Part shown: one piece after another, positions 6,506-14,767 of the stretch | Layout of the letters: every line of letters begins with the position of its first letter | Numbering within the stretch: position 1 is the stretch's first letter | Source: a virus | Reading direction: 5' to 3' (one strand) | Virus record (IMG/VR): IMGVR_UViG_3300042695_002368 | Location: 1-29,449 of that record | Length of the DNA stretch: 29,449 nucleotides | Translations under genes and position numbers: made by a program | The notes under the pieces: model-generated | Databases searched by the model: none | Seen by the model: only the letters and a program-made list of their open reading frames with translations | What the model was told of the DNA's origin: nothing

Positions 6506-7475
6506 GAACGACTCCTTGGGCCAGTGCATTGACGACCCCTAATCCAAATTGAAGTTGTAGGCTTTCACCCGAACGCAGTCCAAGGGCCATGGCCCGCACG
6601 TGGGCCCGTCCTGCTTGCATGCGAACGCGTCGGTGTGGGGCATAACCAGAAAGGGCATGCACATGCAGCCACGCATCGGCAGGCTCTGAAGCACGGACTT
6701 GCAGATCCACCCATTGGTCTGGTGAAACCACTGGCGGTGCAATCACGGTGAGCTTGGGTAAATGCTCGTGCAGCCAGGTGATGGTGTGGGCATGTCCGGC
6801 AAGCGCATCGCTTGGCTTGGCATAAGCCACGTGCTCGTCCACCTGCAAATCGGTCCAGACAGGACCACCTGGGTAAGCATTGATGCGCAGGACCATCTGA
6901 CCGCTGAGCGGTGCTTCATGCCAAGGCACCAAGCAACTGCCAGCCACCAAGTGTTTGTTTCGAGCTTTTGTCAGTGGCAGGGACAAGGCGGTAAAGCCCT
7001 CACTGTCCACCCGACTGCAGCGCGTGAGCACATGCCGATTGAAAGGGGCCATGAATCGCCAAGTGTCTGTACACAGTACAAACATCCAGGCGGCCCAGTC
7101 GCTCAAGTGCTGCCCATACATGCGCGATTTGGATCGCATGGCCTGCGGGTCCAGGGCAATTTCATCGATGAGACCCCACATTTGTCCTTCTATCCTTTCC
7201 TGGTGAGCATGTGGCATGCACTGGCGTACCGGCAACACATAGGGACTGGGGTTTCCGAATCTGAGGTCACCTGGATTTGGGTTCCCGCTGTCCGTGGTGG
7301 TCGGTTGAGGATAGGAGCGTCCTGTCACGGCTCCAAGTGCGGGATCGCCTTGAACCGGTTCCCACAATCGCCAGCTCAGGCGGTCTGACTCAGCCAGGAC
7401 TTCTACGGCCAACGGCAGTGTGAATTCGTCCACCCTTTGCACAAAGCGCGCACGAGCCGGAAGATCTACCTTCAT
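6495..7475 (-). CDS. Unknown protein of the tail-fibre modification cassette
   Basis: A 326-residue protein I do not recognise. The start ATG at 7475 follows a strong GGAGGT and overlaps the previous stop as ATGA. The N-terminal 60 residues and the C-terminal 90 residues (from about LTVIAPPVVSPDQWVDLQVR to the end) are rich in alternating hydrophobic residues and probably form beta domains. The middle is rich in Trp, His and Met (WAAWMFVLCTDTWRF). There is no signal peptide or membrane segment. Its place between the fibre and the oxygenases suggests a fibre accessory, a chaperone or a substrate-presenting protein; this is a guess from context only. Confidence 0.75.
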   Translation of the reverse strand: MKVDLPARARFVQRVDEFTLPLAVEVLAESDRLSWRLWEPVQGDPALGAVTGRSYPQPTTTDSGNPNPGDLRFGNPSPYVLPVRQCMPHAHQERIEGQMWGLIDEIALDPQAMRSKSRMYGQHLSDWAAWMFVLCTDTWRFMAPFNRHVLTRCSRVDSEGFTALSLPLTKARNKHLVAGSCLVPWHEAPLSGQMVLRINAYPGGPVWTDLQVDEHVAYAKPSDALAGHAHTITWLHEHLPKLTVIAPPVVSPDQWVDLQVRASEPADAWLHVHALSGYAPHRRVRMQAGRAHVRAMALGLRSGESLQLQFGLGVVNALAQGVVHVV

Positions 7476-8266
7476 ATCCGCACCTCCAGCTCCTGCACAC
7501 CGCTGTACCACTTGAAGCCCAGCTTGATCTTGGCCAAGGCACCGGGGTCTGCGCCGAAGAGTGTGACCAGGGCGAACCCGTGCTCAAGCTGGGGGCGACT
7601 GTTGCTTAACGCTCCAGCCGTCGTACTCAGGAGCACTTGCCCTGACACCGGCATCACTTGGCCTTCGTCATCCACAACCGAAACGCGGATTCGTCTGGGC
7701 TCACCCCCGTCATCCGCCAGTCGGAAAGTAGGGAACGCCATGGTCATGGCCACCGAAGTGCTTGGCCACTCTGCGTCAAACTCAAAGCCGTTGACCTCGG
7801 TCCGCCCATCTTGTGGCGAGCACATGAGCACCAGCGAGGGCTCAAGGCCCAGTGGTGGAATCCAAAACTGTGCCAAAACCAGCATGGGCTGCTGGTTCCA
7901 GTACTGCCGAAAGTCCTCTTTGGACAGCGCGGTCTGGGCAAACTTGTTGATCCACACCGGCTCCTTCTCTCCTTGGCGCAAGGCAAAGAGCCAGACTGTG
8001 TAAGCGTTGCCAGAGTCTTGTGCCAGCTTTTGCAATTCGGCTTGCCGGAGGGCATGAACAAAAGCGCTTTGGTACCCTGACAGGGTGGGCTGCGCTGCCT
8101 CGTCAATGACACGACCCGATTCATCCAGCGCCATTTCATACGCTGGCAGAAGATGCTCGATGTAGAAATCACCATCTATAAGTTCAATGCGGACTTTGTT
8201 GGTGCTTTGCGCGTTGTTGGGGCTTGCAGGACTTTGCCAGGGATAAGGCATGCGGATGGTTTTCAT
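7472..8266 (-). CDS. Unknown protein with C-terminal Ig-like domain, next to tail fibre
   Basis: A 264-residue protein of no family I recognise. The start ATG at 8266 has GGAG at good spacing and lies 14 bases after the tail-fibre stop. Residues about 30-120 look alpha/beta with a Glu/Gln-rich helix (HALRQAELQKLAQDS), and 120-185 are hydrophobic and beta-rich. Residues about 190-264 (RRIRVSVVDDEGQ, VSGQVLLSTTAG, GFALVTLFG) resemble an invasin/Big-type Ig-like domain, common in phage tails and surface proteins. It could be a structural partner of the fibre or a chaperone. The ORF could be extended upstream into the fibre's Cys-rich coding repeat, but the Shine-Dalgarno sequence supports 8266. 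Confidence 0.78.
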   Translation of the reverse strand: MKTIRMPYPWQSPASPNNAQSTNKVRIELIDGDFYIEHLLPAYEMALDESGRVIDEAAQPTLSGYQSAFVHALRQAELQKLAQDSGNAYTVWLFALRQGEKEPVWINKFAQTALSKEDFRQYWNQQPMLVLAQFWIPPLGLEPSLVLMCSPQDGRTEVNGFEFDAEWPSTSVAMTMAFPTFRLADDGGEPRRIRVSVVDDEGQVMPVSGQVLLSTTAGALSNSRPQLEHGFALVTLFGADPGALAKIKLGFKWYSGVQELEVRI

Positions 8267-8280
8267 GGGCGAGCTCCACA

Positions 8281-9216
8281 TCAGCAGCCGCAGCAATTGC
8301 AGTTGCAATTGCAATTGGCCAACACGCTCACTGTGCGCAAGCGGAGCTGACCGCCTTCATCAATCAACTCGTAGTCATGCCGTGTTGTGATATTGCCGCT
8401 GCCATAGCAATTGATGGCATAGCCAGTGCCACCACAATTGGCCACTTGTTTGAAAAAATAGTCATGCAACCAGCCGTAGTTGGCGGTCCACATGGAGCCG
8501 CCGTTGTTCATGTACATGTCCCAGTTGCCGTCGGTTTTCAGAAACCCCATCAGGTTGCTGTTGACGTGAAGGTAACGGGTGGTGCCTTGGTCTGTGTCGT
8601 AGAAATCAATCGTGGGCGAAGTGCTCTGCACAGTCTGGCTGGGCAAGGTCAGGCGTCCGCTCATGCTGTCGCCAGTGCGCGCCACCCGGCCAGACAGATC
8701 AATGCTGACCGTTGCATTGCCGTTGGCGTCGGGGCCGCCCCCGTTGACTGAGCGAACAAAGGCTGAGGAGTCATAGCCATCGAGCCGGTCCGAATCCGTC
8801 GCTTTGGCGCTGATGCCCAGATAGGCGGCATTGTGGTTGTGCGAAGTCGAGGCAAAGGCGCTGGCGTGCTGACCATCAAGCAGGTCGGCGTCCAGCCCTG
8901 AGCCGGAGCCATCCACCGTGAGCAGTTTGGCCAGCACATCGGCAGCGGTGTATGCCGCAGCATTGAGTTTGGCCGCGAACTGGGCATCAATCCCACTGGC
9001 TAGGTCCATGATGAAGCGCCAGTTGTCCGGGTTGGTGCCGATCAGCTGGTAGAGCTTGAGTTGATCAGTGCGGTAGCACAGCATGCCCACTTGCTGGTTG
9101 GTGGTCGGAAACGTGGTGCCGCTGTTACAAGAAATCGCCGTTTTGTCGTTGTTCAGGATCTCGATCAGCGAGTCAGACAGCGTGCGCGAGGACGGGATGT
9201 CGGTGAAGTTTTGCAT
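8281..9216 (-). CDS. Tail-fibre protein with Asn-Cys repeat, Cys-rich C-terminus
   Basis: A 311-residue tail-fibre-type protein. Typical fibre motifs are present: LDADLLDGQHASAF and SDRLDGYDSSAF (repeated LDG..(S/A)AF units), SHNHNAAYLG, and RTGDSMSGRLTLP. A beta-rich C-terminal part with Trp, Tyr, Asn and Gly follows (residues 200-280). The last eleven residues are NCNCNCNCCGC: Cys at 302, 304, 306, 308, 309 and 311, encoded partly by a hexanucleotide repeat. Other Cys lie at 30, 47, 261 and 270. Such a tail is not a known fibre feature and resembles the Cys-rich cores of radical-SAM-modified peptides. Start ATG at 9216; the gene follows the repeat-containing tail protein by about 40 bases. 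Confidence 0.88.
   Translation of the reverse strand: MQNFTDIPSSRTLSDSLIEILNNDKTAISCNSGTTFPTTNQQVGMLCYRTDQLKLYQLIGTNPDNWRFIMDLASGIDAQFAAKLNAAAYTAADVLAKLLTVDGSGSGLDADLLDGQHASAFASTSHNHNAAYLGISAKATDSDRLDGYDSSAFVRSVNGGGPDANGNATVSIDLSGRVARTGDSMSGRLTLPSQTVQSTSPTIDFYDTDQGTTRYLHVNSNLMGFLKTDGNWDMYMNNGGSMWTANYGWLHDYFFKQVANCGGTGYAINCYGSGNITTRHDYELIDEGGQLRLRTVSVLANCNCNCNCCGC
8284..8314 (-). repeat. Hexanucleotide repeat encoding the Asn-Cys tail
   Basis: Four successive copies of AA(T/C)TGC on the minus strand (three AATTGC and one AACTGC) encode the Asn-Cys dipeptides just before the fibre stop codon; TGC-GGC-TGC finishes the gene. Because the unit is six bases, gain or loss of copies would keep the frame and only change the number of Cys residues. 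Confidence 0.85.
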
Positions 9217-9257
9217 GGTGATTCTTTGGACAAATGGCTGGGGTTGATGACTGGGGT

Positions 9258-10610
9258 TCAGTAGCCCTGCGCGATCCAGGTGAAGGTGCCCGTCACGCGT
9301 GTGCCAGCGGTGTTTTCCAAAAGGGCAGCAAAACCTGTACGGGTGACTGCACTGGCCAAGCGGGGAATGGCCACCACCGTGCCGCCCTTGTGGGTCATGG
9401 TCACCTCGGGGGGCACCCTGAAGCTGCGAGCAAAGCCAATGACTGCACCCGCTGCCGCATCGGTGATCTGCACAGTGCCGCGATCAAAGACATCTGGCAC
9501 ATCCACCGTCACGCGCAGCGCATCGATGAAGCCCCGGTCTGAGTTTCTGGACTTCAAGATGGCCCGGAACAGCGCACGCTGGTAGGTGTAGTCGCCCTGG
9601 ATGAAATCGCGAAAGTCCGTGTAGCCCGGCGGATGACCGGCTTCCACGATGGCCGCAAAATCGGCCTCGGTGATTTCGGTGCTGGCCACGATCATGTCGC
9701 TGATCACGCCGTTGGCGTGCCGGCGGTACTGCTCGGCCAGGGCCAAGGCTTCCTGGGCCTTAAGGCCAAGCGCCCGACGCAGGGCATCCGTGAGCCCCAG
9801 CCCTTCATGCAAGAAGCGCTTGTAAGCCACGGTTCGGCCCAATGCTTCAGCAAACGCCAGAGTTTCTGCCACCTGTTTGACAGACTGGCGGGTGATCTGC
9901 TCGCTTGTGTTCAAGACCTCAACGACTGGCTTTTGGAATTGCTTGGTGCCCTGATCGCTCAAAGCCAGCCCCTCGCCAATGCGCAGGATGAAAGCGATCA
10001 GGTCGTAATAGGTTTCGGCAAAGTTCAGTGCTTCGATGACCCGTTTGCTGAATGCCTGATCCAGGCCATCGTTCAAGACCATCCCTTCAGCCAGTGCTTT
10101 GGTGGTTATCCGAGCGGAAGCTGATGCGATCGGCAGGCTCTCAGCGTGCGTTTGACGCATCTGACGGGACAAGCCTTCAGTGACAGGTAAACCTTCTTGC
10201 AGTGCTTTGACCGCCGAGCGGGCCAAGCCGTCCAGCGTTTGGAGGTTTTCATTCACAGACTTGCGGCTCGACTTGGAAATGCCTTCAGCCACCCCAAGCG
10301 ACTCGACCCAGCGCAGGACATAGGCGATCAGGTCATAGTAGGTGCCAGCAAACCCGAGCGACTCCGTCTTTTGCAGCGCGACTTGAAGCCGCCGGGTTTC
10401 TGCAAGGGACACGGTTTCGCTCAGACGCTTGCCGTGCTGGCGGTTTGACACCTCCACCCAAGCCAGCGTGGCAGCCACCGCCACCACATAAACAGCGGGG
10501 TAGGCCGTGAGCCAAGACTTGCCTGCACTGGCACTGGACCACGTGAAACTGGCGCTGGCCCAGGTGTAGCGCGGGCCTTGGGATTCGCCCACGGTGACCG
10601 TCTCGGGCAT
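9258..10610 (-). CDS. Repeat-containing tail protein
   Basis: A 450-residue probable tail or fibre component. Residues about 61-297 consist of about 13 degenerate repeats of 18-20 residues with the pattern Glu-x-Leu-x-(hydrophobic)-x-Glu, for example ESLGVAEGISKSSRKSV, EGLPVTEGLSRQMRQTHA, EALNFAETYYDLIAFILR. Two units share nearly identical TYYDLIA(Y/F) segments. Residues about 1-58 contain two Trp/Ser-rich stretches and a hydrophobic segment. The C-terminal ~130 residues (DFIQGDYTYQRALFRAIL, then VFDRGTVQITDAAAGAV, ending GTFTWIAQGY) look like a compact virion domain. It lies 5 bases after the preceding tail gene and upstream of the tail fibre. The exact role (fibre shaft, baseplate link or receptor binding) is not clear. 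Confidence 0.75.
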   Translation of the reverse strand: MPETVTVGESQGPRYTWASASFTWSSASAGKSWLTAYPAVYVVAVAATLAWVEVSNRQHGKRLSETVSLAETRRLQVALQKTESLGFAGTYYDLIAYVLRWVESLGVAEGISKSSRKSVNENLQTLDGLARSAVKALQEGLPVTEGLSRQMRQTHAESLPIASASARITTKALAEGMVLNDGLDQAFSKRVIEALNFAETYYDLIAFILRIGEGLALSDQGTKQFQKPVVEVLNTSEQITRQSVKQVAETLAFAEALGRTVAYKRFLHEGLGLTDALRRALGLKAQEALALAEQYRRHANGVISDMIVASTEITEADFAAIVEAGHPPGYTDFRDFIQGDYTYQRALFRAILKSRNSDRGFIDALRVTVDVPDVFDRGTVQITDAAAGAVIGFARSFRVPPEVTMTHKGGTVVAIPRLASAVTRTGFAALLENTAGTRVTGTFTWIAQGY

Positions 10611-10615
10611 GGCGA

Positions 10616-11062
10616 TCAGCTCATGGTGAAGGTGAACACTGCGGTGAGGCTGTCATCAGCCCCCTTGTTCACGACCGGAAACACCACCCTGTCGAGCATG
10701 ATGCCGCCAGAAGCTGCATTGAACACCCCGGCTTCTGTGATTGCCCCTGTACCGTCACCCGCTGGAAAGTCTGCCGTGAAGCTGAAGGCTTTGGTGCCAA
10801 CCGTATGCGTGTAAGTGGCAGCGTTTCGGTCGAGTTCGGAGACCAGGGCCGACTGGCTAGCCGCAGCCGCCGTGGTGCCTGTGCCTAAAGCAATGAAACC
10901 CATGACCGAGGGGCGGCTGGCTGATTTGCCAATCGCGTCGGCGATGAAATCAAAGCCAACGTTCACGATGATGTTGTCCTTGTGAACGGTTTCGATGTCG
11001 CCACTGGCGCGGCGAACAATGAGGGTCATCGCCCCCTGCAACTGCATGGTTTCGTCAATCAT
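10616..11062 (-). CDS. Small tail protein
   Basis: A 148-residue protein of a type often found after gpJ in lambda-like prophages and usually annotated only as a tail protein. It is beta-rich (MTLIVRRASGDIETVHKDN, GFIALGTGTTAA, SFTADFPAGDGTGAITEAG), and the GTGTTAA...ALVSEL segment is typical of small fibre-associated virion proteins. The ATG at 11062 is used; a second ATG five codons downstream is possible. It is the first gene after a terminator-like hairpin at 11102-11134. Confidence 0.7.
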   Translation of the reverse strand: MIDETMQLQGAMTLIVRRASGDIETVHKDNIIVNVGFDFIADAIGKSASRPSVMGFIALGTGTTAAAASQSALVSELDRNAATYTHTVGTKAFSFTADFPAGDGTGAITEAGVFNAASGGIMLDRVVFPVVNKGADDSLTAVFTFTMS

Positions 11063-11101
11063 GTGGTGCCTGAAAGTAGGTTTTTGGAAAGTGAAGTGAT
11101 G

Positions 11102-11134
11102 AAAAAATAGTGCCTACCCTTTCGAGTGCGGCAC
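11102..11134 (-). terminator. Weak terminator-like hairpin after gpJ
   Basis: On the minus strand, GTGCC (from 11134-11130) can pair with GGCAC (11114-11110), with a 15-base loop and a possible extra G-U pair. A T-run follows (A-run 11102-11107 on the plus strand). The stem is short, so this is only a candidate. Confidence 0.4.
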
Positions 11135-11154
11135 CTGTGATGGCTGCGCTGAAT

Positions 11155-11202
11155 CTGCAAAAGAGGGCAACAAAGCGGGCAGTAAAGCGGTCAGCAAAAC
11201 GG
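11155..11202 (+). repeat. Four 12-base tandem repeats
   Basis: Four adjacent imperfect copies with consensus GCARYAAAGCGG: CTGCAAAAGAGG, GCAACAAAGCGG, GCAGTAAAGCGG and TCAGCAAAACGG. They lie directly downstream of the gpJ stop. No function is evident; they could be a protein-binding array or the remnant of a repeat-coding gene end. Confidence 0.75.
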
Positions 11203-11215
11203 ACAATTCCCCGGA

Positions 11216-14200
11216 TCAATAAAGCCTCAAGCTTGTGAACCCACCCACGGGCTCAAGCCCAGCACTGGCCGAGCGAACATCAGCGCCCATCCTGGCGACA
11301 AAGAGACGGCGCTCTATGGGGGTCTGGCACACCCCAAGGCAGATTCGATCGGATGCCTCAAGCTCAAACGCCAGCGCAACGCGTCTGGACAAGTGGTCTT
11401 CCAAAAAGAACGCTTGCGCTTGAGCGTCATAGCCCAACAGCAATGCGCTGCCTGGACTTGTCGCCATCCAGATCACGCAGGTGGTGACCTCTTGTGGGAT
11501 GAACCAAAACGAGGTGTGAAACACCTGCGGAATGTTCACACCCCAGGTCACCTGGGTGGTGTCCTTGACCATGAGTCCATCGCCATAGCGGCCGTCTGCG
11601 TAACTGACGCCTGCCGACTGGCTGGGTATCAGGTTGCCGATGCCCGCCACCGAGCCACTGAGCCGCCAACCGTAGAGCTCACCGGCTTGCAAGGCATCCT
11701 GGCGTGCCATCTGGATGCGGGCATCCACATTGGCGATCGCGCCGTCGTAGGTCCATTGCCGCCGGGCGGCATCACCGCTCCAGACGAAGTCAGCTTCTTG
11801 CCATGTGGTGCGGTCATCGACCGAAGCACCCAGGCTGCTGAGCAGCGTGTTTTGCGCCCTGATGGGCGACACCAGATCCAGCTCAAACAGGTATTCGGCC
11901 ACTCGCGCGTCAGTGTTCATGCGAAGCACATCGCGCCCATTGACCGTGACCACTGAAGCGAAGTGCTTGGTGCCAGAAAAGCCTCCAGCCTGTTCATCGC
12001 GCTCAAGGATCAGGTTGGCGTTTTGCGGCTGGGCCACCACGGTCGAGACGAAGGTGGGCGTGTCGCTGTAGATGCCGGGTGAGGTGATCGCCTTGATCCA
12101 GAACTTGCGCTCACCGTCAAAGCCCGAAGGCAATGTGTAGCTTGTGGATTTGACCTCCGCCACAAAAAGCGATGCATCCCAGGCCGCGCCTTCTCGCAGC
12201 TCGTAGCCCACCACCTCAGGCTCGGGGTTGGGTTGCCAGCGAAACTCCAGCCGGTTGGCAGACTGCACCACATCGAACTGGCGAACTGTGGCCGGAGTTA
12301 ACAAGGTCAACACGAAAGTGGTGACATTCGCGCTGTAGTGGCCCGAGGTGTCGTAGGCGCGGATGTGGTACGGGAACTGCCCGGCCGCATCCTGGTCGTG
12401 GACCATCTGCGTGCCCGAGGTGGTGGCCACCAGTTGGGCGTCGTCCCAGCCGGGCCCAACCCTCACCTCGTAGCCAGCCAAGTCGGCATCGGGCAGTTCG
12501 TCCCAGCACAGCAGCAAATCTGACATGCGGCGCTGGACCGTAAAGCCGGTCACATCCGACGGCGGCAGTGTCTTGCCCAGCACCTTGGCGCTGAGTGTGG
12601 CGGGAGCACTCTCCTTTCGGGTGATGCCGATGGCTCTTAAGCTGAACTCGTAATCGCCCTCCTGTGCATCGCGAATTTCAATGTAATTGGCACTGGTCAG
12701 CGGCAAGCTCACGAAGTTGCCGCCCGCCACTCGGTAAGACAGTCGATAGGCGATGGCCGTTGGCACTTCAGCCCAGGACAGTTGCACCAGCACCTGGGCC
12801 CGGTCTTTGACCCGGTACAGGCGCTCTTGCATGATGAGGCCCGTCGGGAGGGCTGGCGTGTCCGACAACACCGTGATGGCGCGCGGCTGCAGCGCCAGCC
12901 CCTCTTCAATGGCGGCGTACTTGCCCGGGTTGTGGGCCAGCGCCGTGACCTCATGCACACCAGGTTCGGTCTCAGCCACCGAGACCACCCGGAACAGTTG
13001 CGGCTCAATGATCGATGAAGCCAGCACCCAGATGGCATCGGTTTGCGGTGCCATGCTGAAGGGGATGGTCACCGTGAGCGTTCGGCCAGCATTTACGTCA
13101 CCGCTGGGTGCGGCGAAGGTTGCACCCACCAGGCGCTCTTGCACGGTACCGTTTGGCAAGATGACCGAGAGCCGCCAAGGCAAGTCGGCTGGCAATTCTT
13201 GGTCCAGAGTGACGGTGGTGGTGGTAGCCGCTGCGATGCGTCCTCCCAAGCGCATGCCACCGCGAGTCGGATCGGCCACCTGGATGACATCTCCTGGGCG
13301 CACCACAGCACCTTCCAGGCCTGTGCGGAAGGTGATGATTTCTGACTCGGACTGCTCGGAGTACAGCAGCCACTTGCCCACCCGATTGGCCTGGCCGCGC
13401 GAAGTGCAACCCATGGCCACCACATCGGCTTGCACCACGCCATAGCGCGCGATGCCTGCGACGTCCTCGACGTATTCCACCTTCTGACGGTAAAAATCAT
13501 CCGGATCCACCCAACTGACCAAGGCCACCGTGTGCCGAGCCTTGGCGGACGAGCCCTGATAGGCGAACTCGCCATCGATGACGTTGGCGGCGGTGAACTG
13601 GTAGACCGGGTCTTGCGGCGCGTCCTGCGTGACCGTGATGGCACCACCCGACCAATAGGCCATGCCCCGAAACACCGAGGCCATGTCCTGTACCACCTTG
13701 TAGGCCTGCTCACGGGTTTGCAGGTACAGGTTGCAGGTGAAGCGGGGCTCATACCCTCCCAGACCATCAGGCACCAGTTCGTCACAGTAACGGGCCACCC
13801 GGTACAGCGCCCATTTGTCCACTTGAGACTCGGGGATGTAGTTGCCAAGACCGTAGCGGGTATTGGTCACCAGGTCATAAAAGCACCAAGCCGGGTTGTC
13901 GGTCCAGGCCACTTTGAAGGTGCCATCCCAGATTCCGGCATATACCCGAGTCTCAGGGTCGTAGTTGGAGGGCACCCGCACACGCAGGAGCTTCAAGTCA
14001 TAGCTGCGCCTGGGAATGGCGTTGAACTGCGAAGCATCCACACGCAGGGCCATCAAGGCGCTGTTGGGGTAGCGCAGCTTGCTCTCGACGACCTCGGTGT
14101 ACGAGTCCCAAAACGTCTTGTTTTGCAGGCTGCTCTGGCCAGCGTCTTCGGTGAGCCTGCGCAGACGCACATCCCAAGGGCCAGTGCCTGACAGCGGCAC

Positions 14201-14767
14201 GTAATAGCTGCGCTGGTAGCGCGAGGTCGTTTTGCCTGAGACCGTATCGGCGAGCACCTGCACAAACCCGGAGCCCACCGACTGCAAGTCGATCGCGTAG
14301 CTGACCGATGTGCCATTCAGATCGCCGTTGGTCGTGTCCTGCAAAGTCAGCGCGGGCATACTCACTTTGAGGCGAACAGCGTCCACGTCGGGGTCTGTGA
14401 TGGAGCGCACGACCGGCTGGGCGAACTTGCACTCCACACCAACCGAAACCTCGCTTTCTACCGAGGCAAAGCCTGGGATGTAGCCTTGCTGCTGGGTGCC
14501 CGGGCGGCTCTCGAGCGTCACTCCAGAAAAGTTGTAACTGCCATCGGCATTTTGGATGGGTGTGTCGTCCAGAAAAACCGACTGCAGGCCGTTCACCAGG
14601 CCTTCGATTTCTCCCTCGCACACCAGATCAACCACACGGGCATAGGCTTTGGAGCGCAGGCTGTCGGCAGCCTCTTGCGCCACACGGGCGCTGCCCCCAC
14701 CGGACTTGCCCCCACCCCCAGCACCGATGATCAAAGGGATTGGAACTGGCTTCATGTGCTTTGTCAT
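11216..14767 (-). CDS. J: Tail tip / host specificity protein gpJ
   Basis: An 1183-residue central tail tip protein, close in size to lambda gpJ (1132 residues). The N-terminus is Gly/Ser-rich followed by the family block EAADSLRSKAYARVVDLVCEGEIEGL. The segments GIWDGTFKVAWTDNPAWCFYDL and RFTCNLYLQTREQAYKVVQDMASVFRGM are typical of the gpJ family. Fibronectin type III-like units lie at about 640-910 (for example TGFTVQRRMSDLLLCWDELPD and VRQFDVVQSANRLEFRW). The C-terminal ~270 residues are probably the variable receptor-binding part. It overlaps the gpI gene as ATGA. The protein forms the tail tip and determines host recognition. Confidence 0.97.
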   Translation of the reverse strand: MTKHMKPVPIPLIIGAGGGGKSGGGSARVAQEAADSLRSKAYARVVDLVCEGEIEGLVNGLQSVFLDDTPIQNADGSYNFSGVTLESRPGTQQQGYIPGFASVESEVSVGVECKFAQPVVRSITDPDVDAVRLKVSMPALTLQDTTNGDLNGTSVSYAIDLQSVGSGFVQVLADTVSGKTTSRYQRSYYVPLSGTGPWDVRLRRLTEDAGQSSLQNKTFWDSYTEVVESKLRYPNSALMALRVDASQFNAIPRRSYDLKLLRVRVPSNYDPETRVYAGIWDGTFKVAWTDNPAWCFYDLVTNTRYGLGNYIPESQVDKWALYRVARYCDELVPDGLGGYEPRFTCNLYLQTREQAYKVVQDMASVFRGMAYWSGGAITVTQDAPQDPVYQFTAANVIDGEFAYQGSSAKARHTVALVSWVDPDDFYRQKVEYVEDVAGIARYGVVQADVVAMGCTSRGQANRVGKWLLYSEQSESEIITFRTGLEGAVVRPGDVIQVADPTRGGMRLGGRIAAATTTTVTLDQELPADLPWRLSVILPNGTVQERLVGATFAAPSGDVNAGRTLTVTIPFSMAPQTDAIWVLASSIIEPQLFRVVSVAETEPGVHEVTALAHNPGKYAAIEEGLALQPRAITVLSDTPALPTGLIMQERLYRVKDRAQVLVQLSWAEVPTAIAYRLSYRVAGGNFVSLPLTSANYIEIRDAQEGDYEFSLRAIGITRKESAPATLSAKVLGKTLPPSDVTGFTVQRRMSDLLLCWDELPDADLAGYEVRVGPGWDDAQLVATTSGTQMVHDQDAAGQFPYHIRAYDTSGHYSANVTTFVLTLLTPATVRQFDVVQSANRLEFRWQPNPEPEVVGYELREGAAWDASLFVAEVKSTSYTLPSGFDGERKFWIKAITSPGIYSDTPTFVSTVVAQPQNANLILERDEQAGGFSGTKHFASVVTVNGRDVLRMNTDARVAEYLFELDLVSPIRAQNTLLSSLGASVDDRTTWQEADFVWSGDAARRQWTYDGAIANVDARIQMARQDALQAGELYGWRLSGSVAGIGNLIPSQSAGVSYADGRYGDGLMVKDTTQVTWGVNIPQVFHTSFWFIPQEVTTCVIWMATSPGSALLLGYDAQAQAFFLEDHLSRRVALAFELEASDRICLGVCQTPIERRLFVARMGADVRSASAGLEPVGGFTSLRLY

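Larger units (their letters stand above)
11063..11215. other. Intergenic region after gpJ
   Basis: These 153 bases separate gpJ from the next tail gene, the longest gap in the structural operon. They hold four 12-base tandem repeats and a weak terminator-like hairpin, listed separately. A 32-codon plus-strand frame (11140-11238) with no Shine-Dalgarno sequence also crosses the repeats. Confidence 0.5.
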
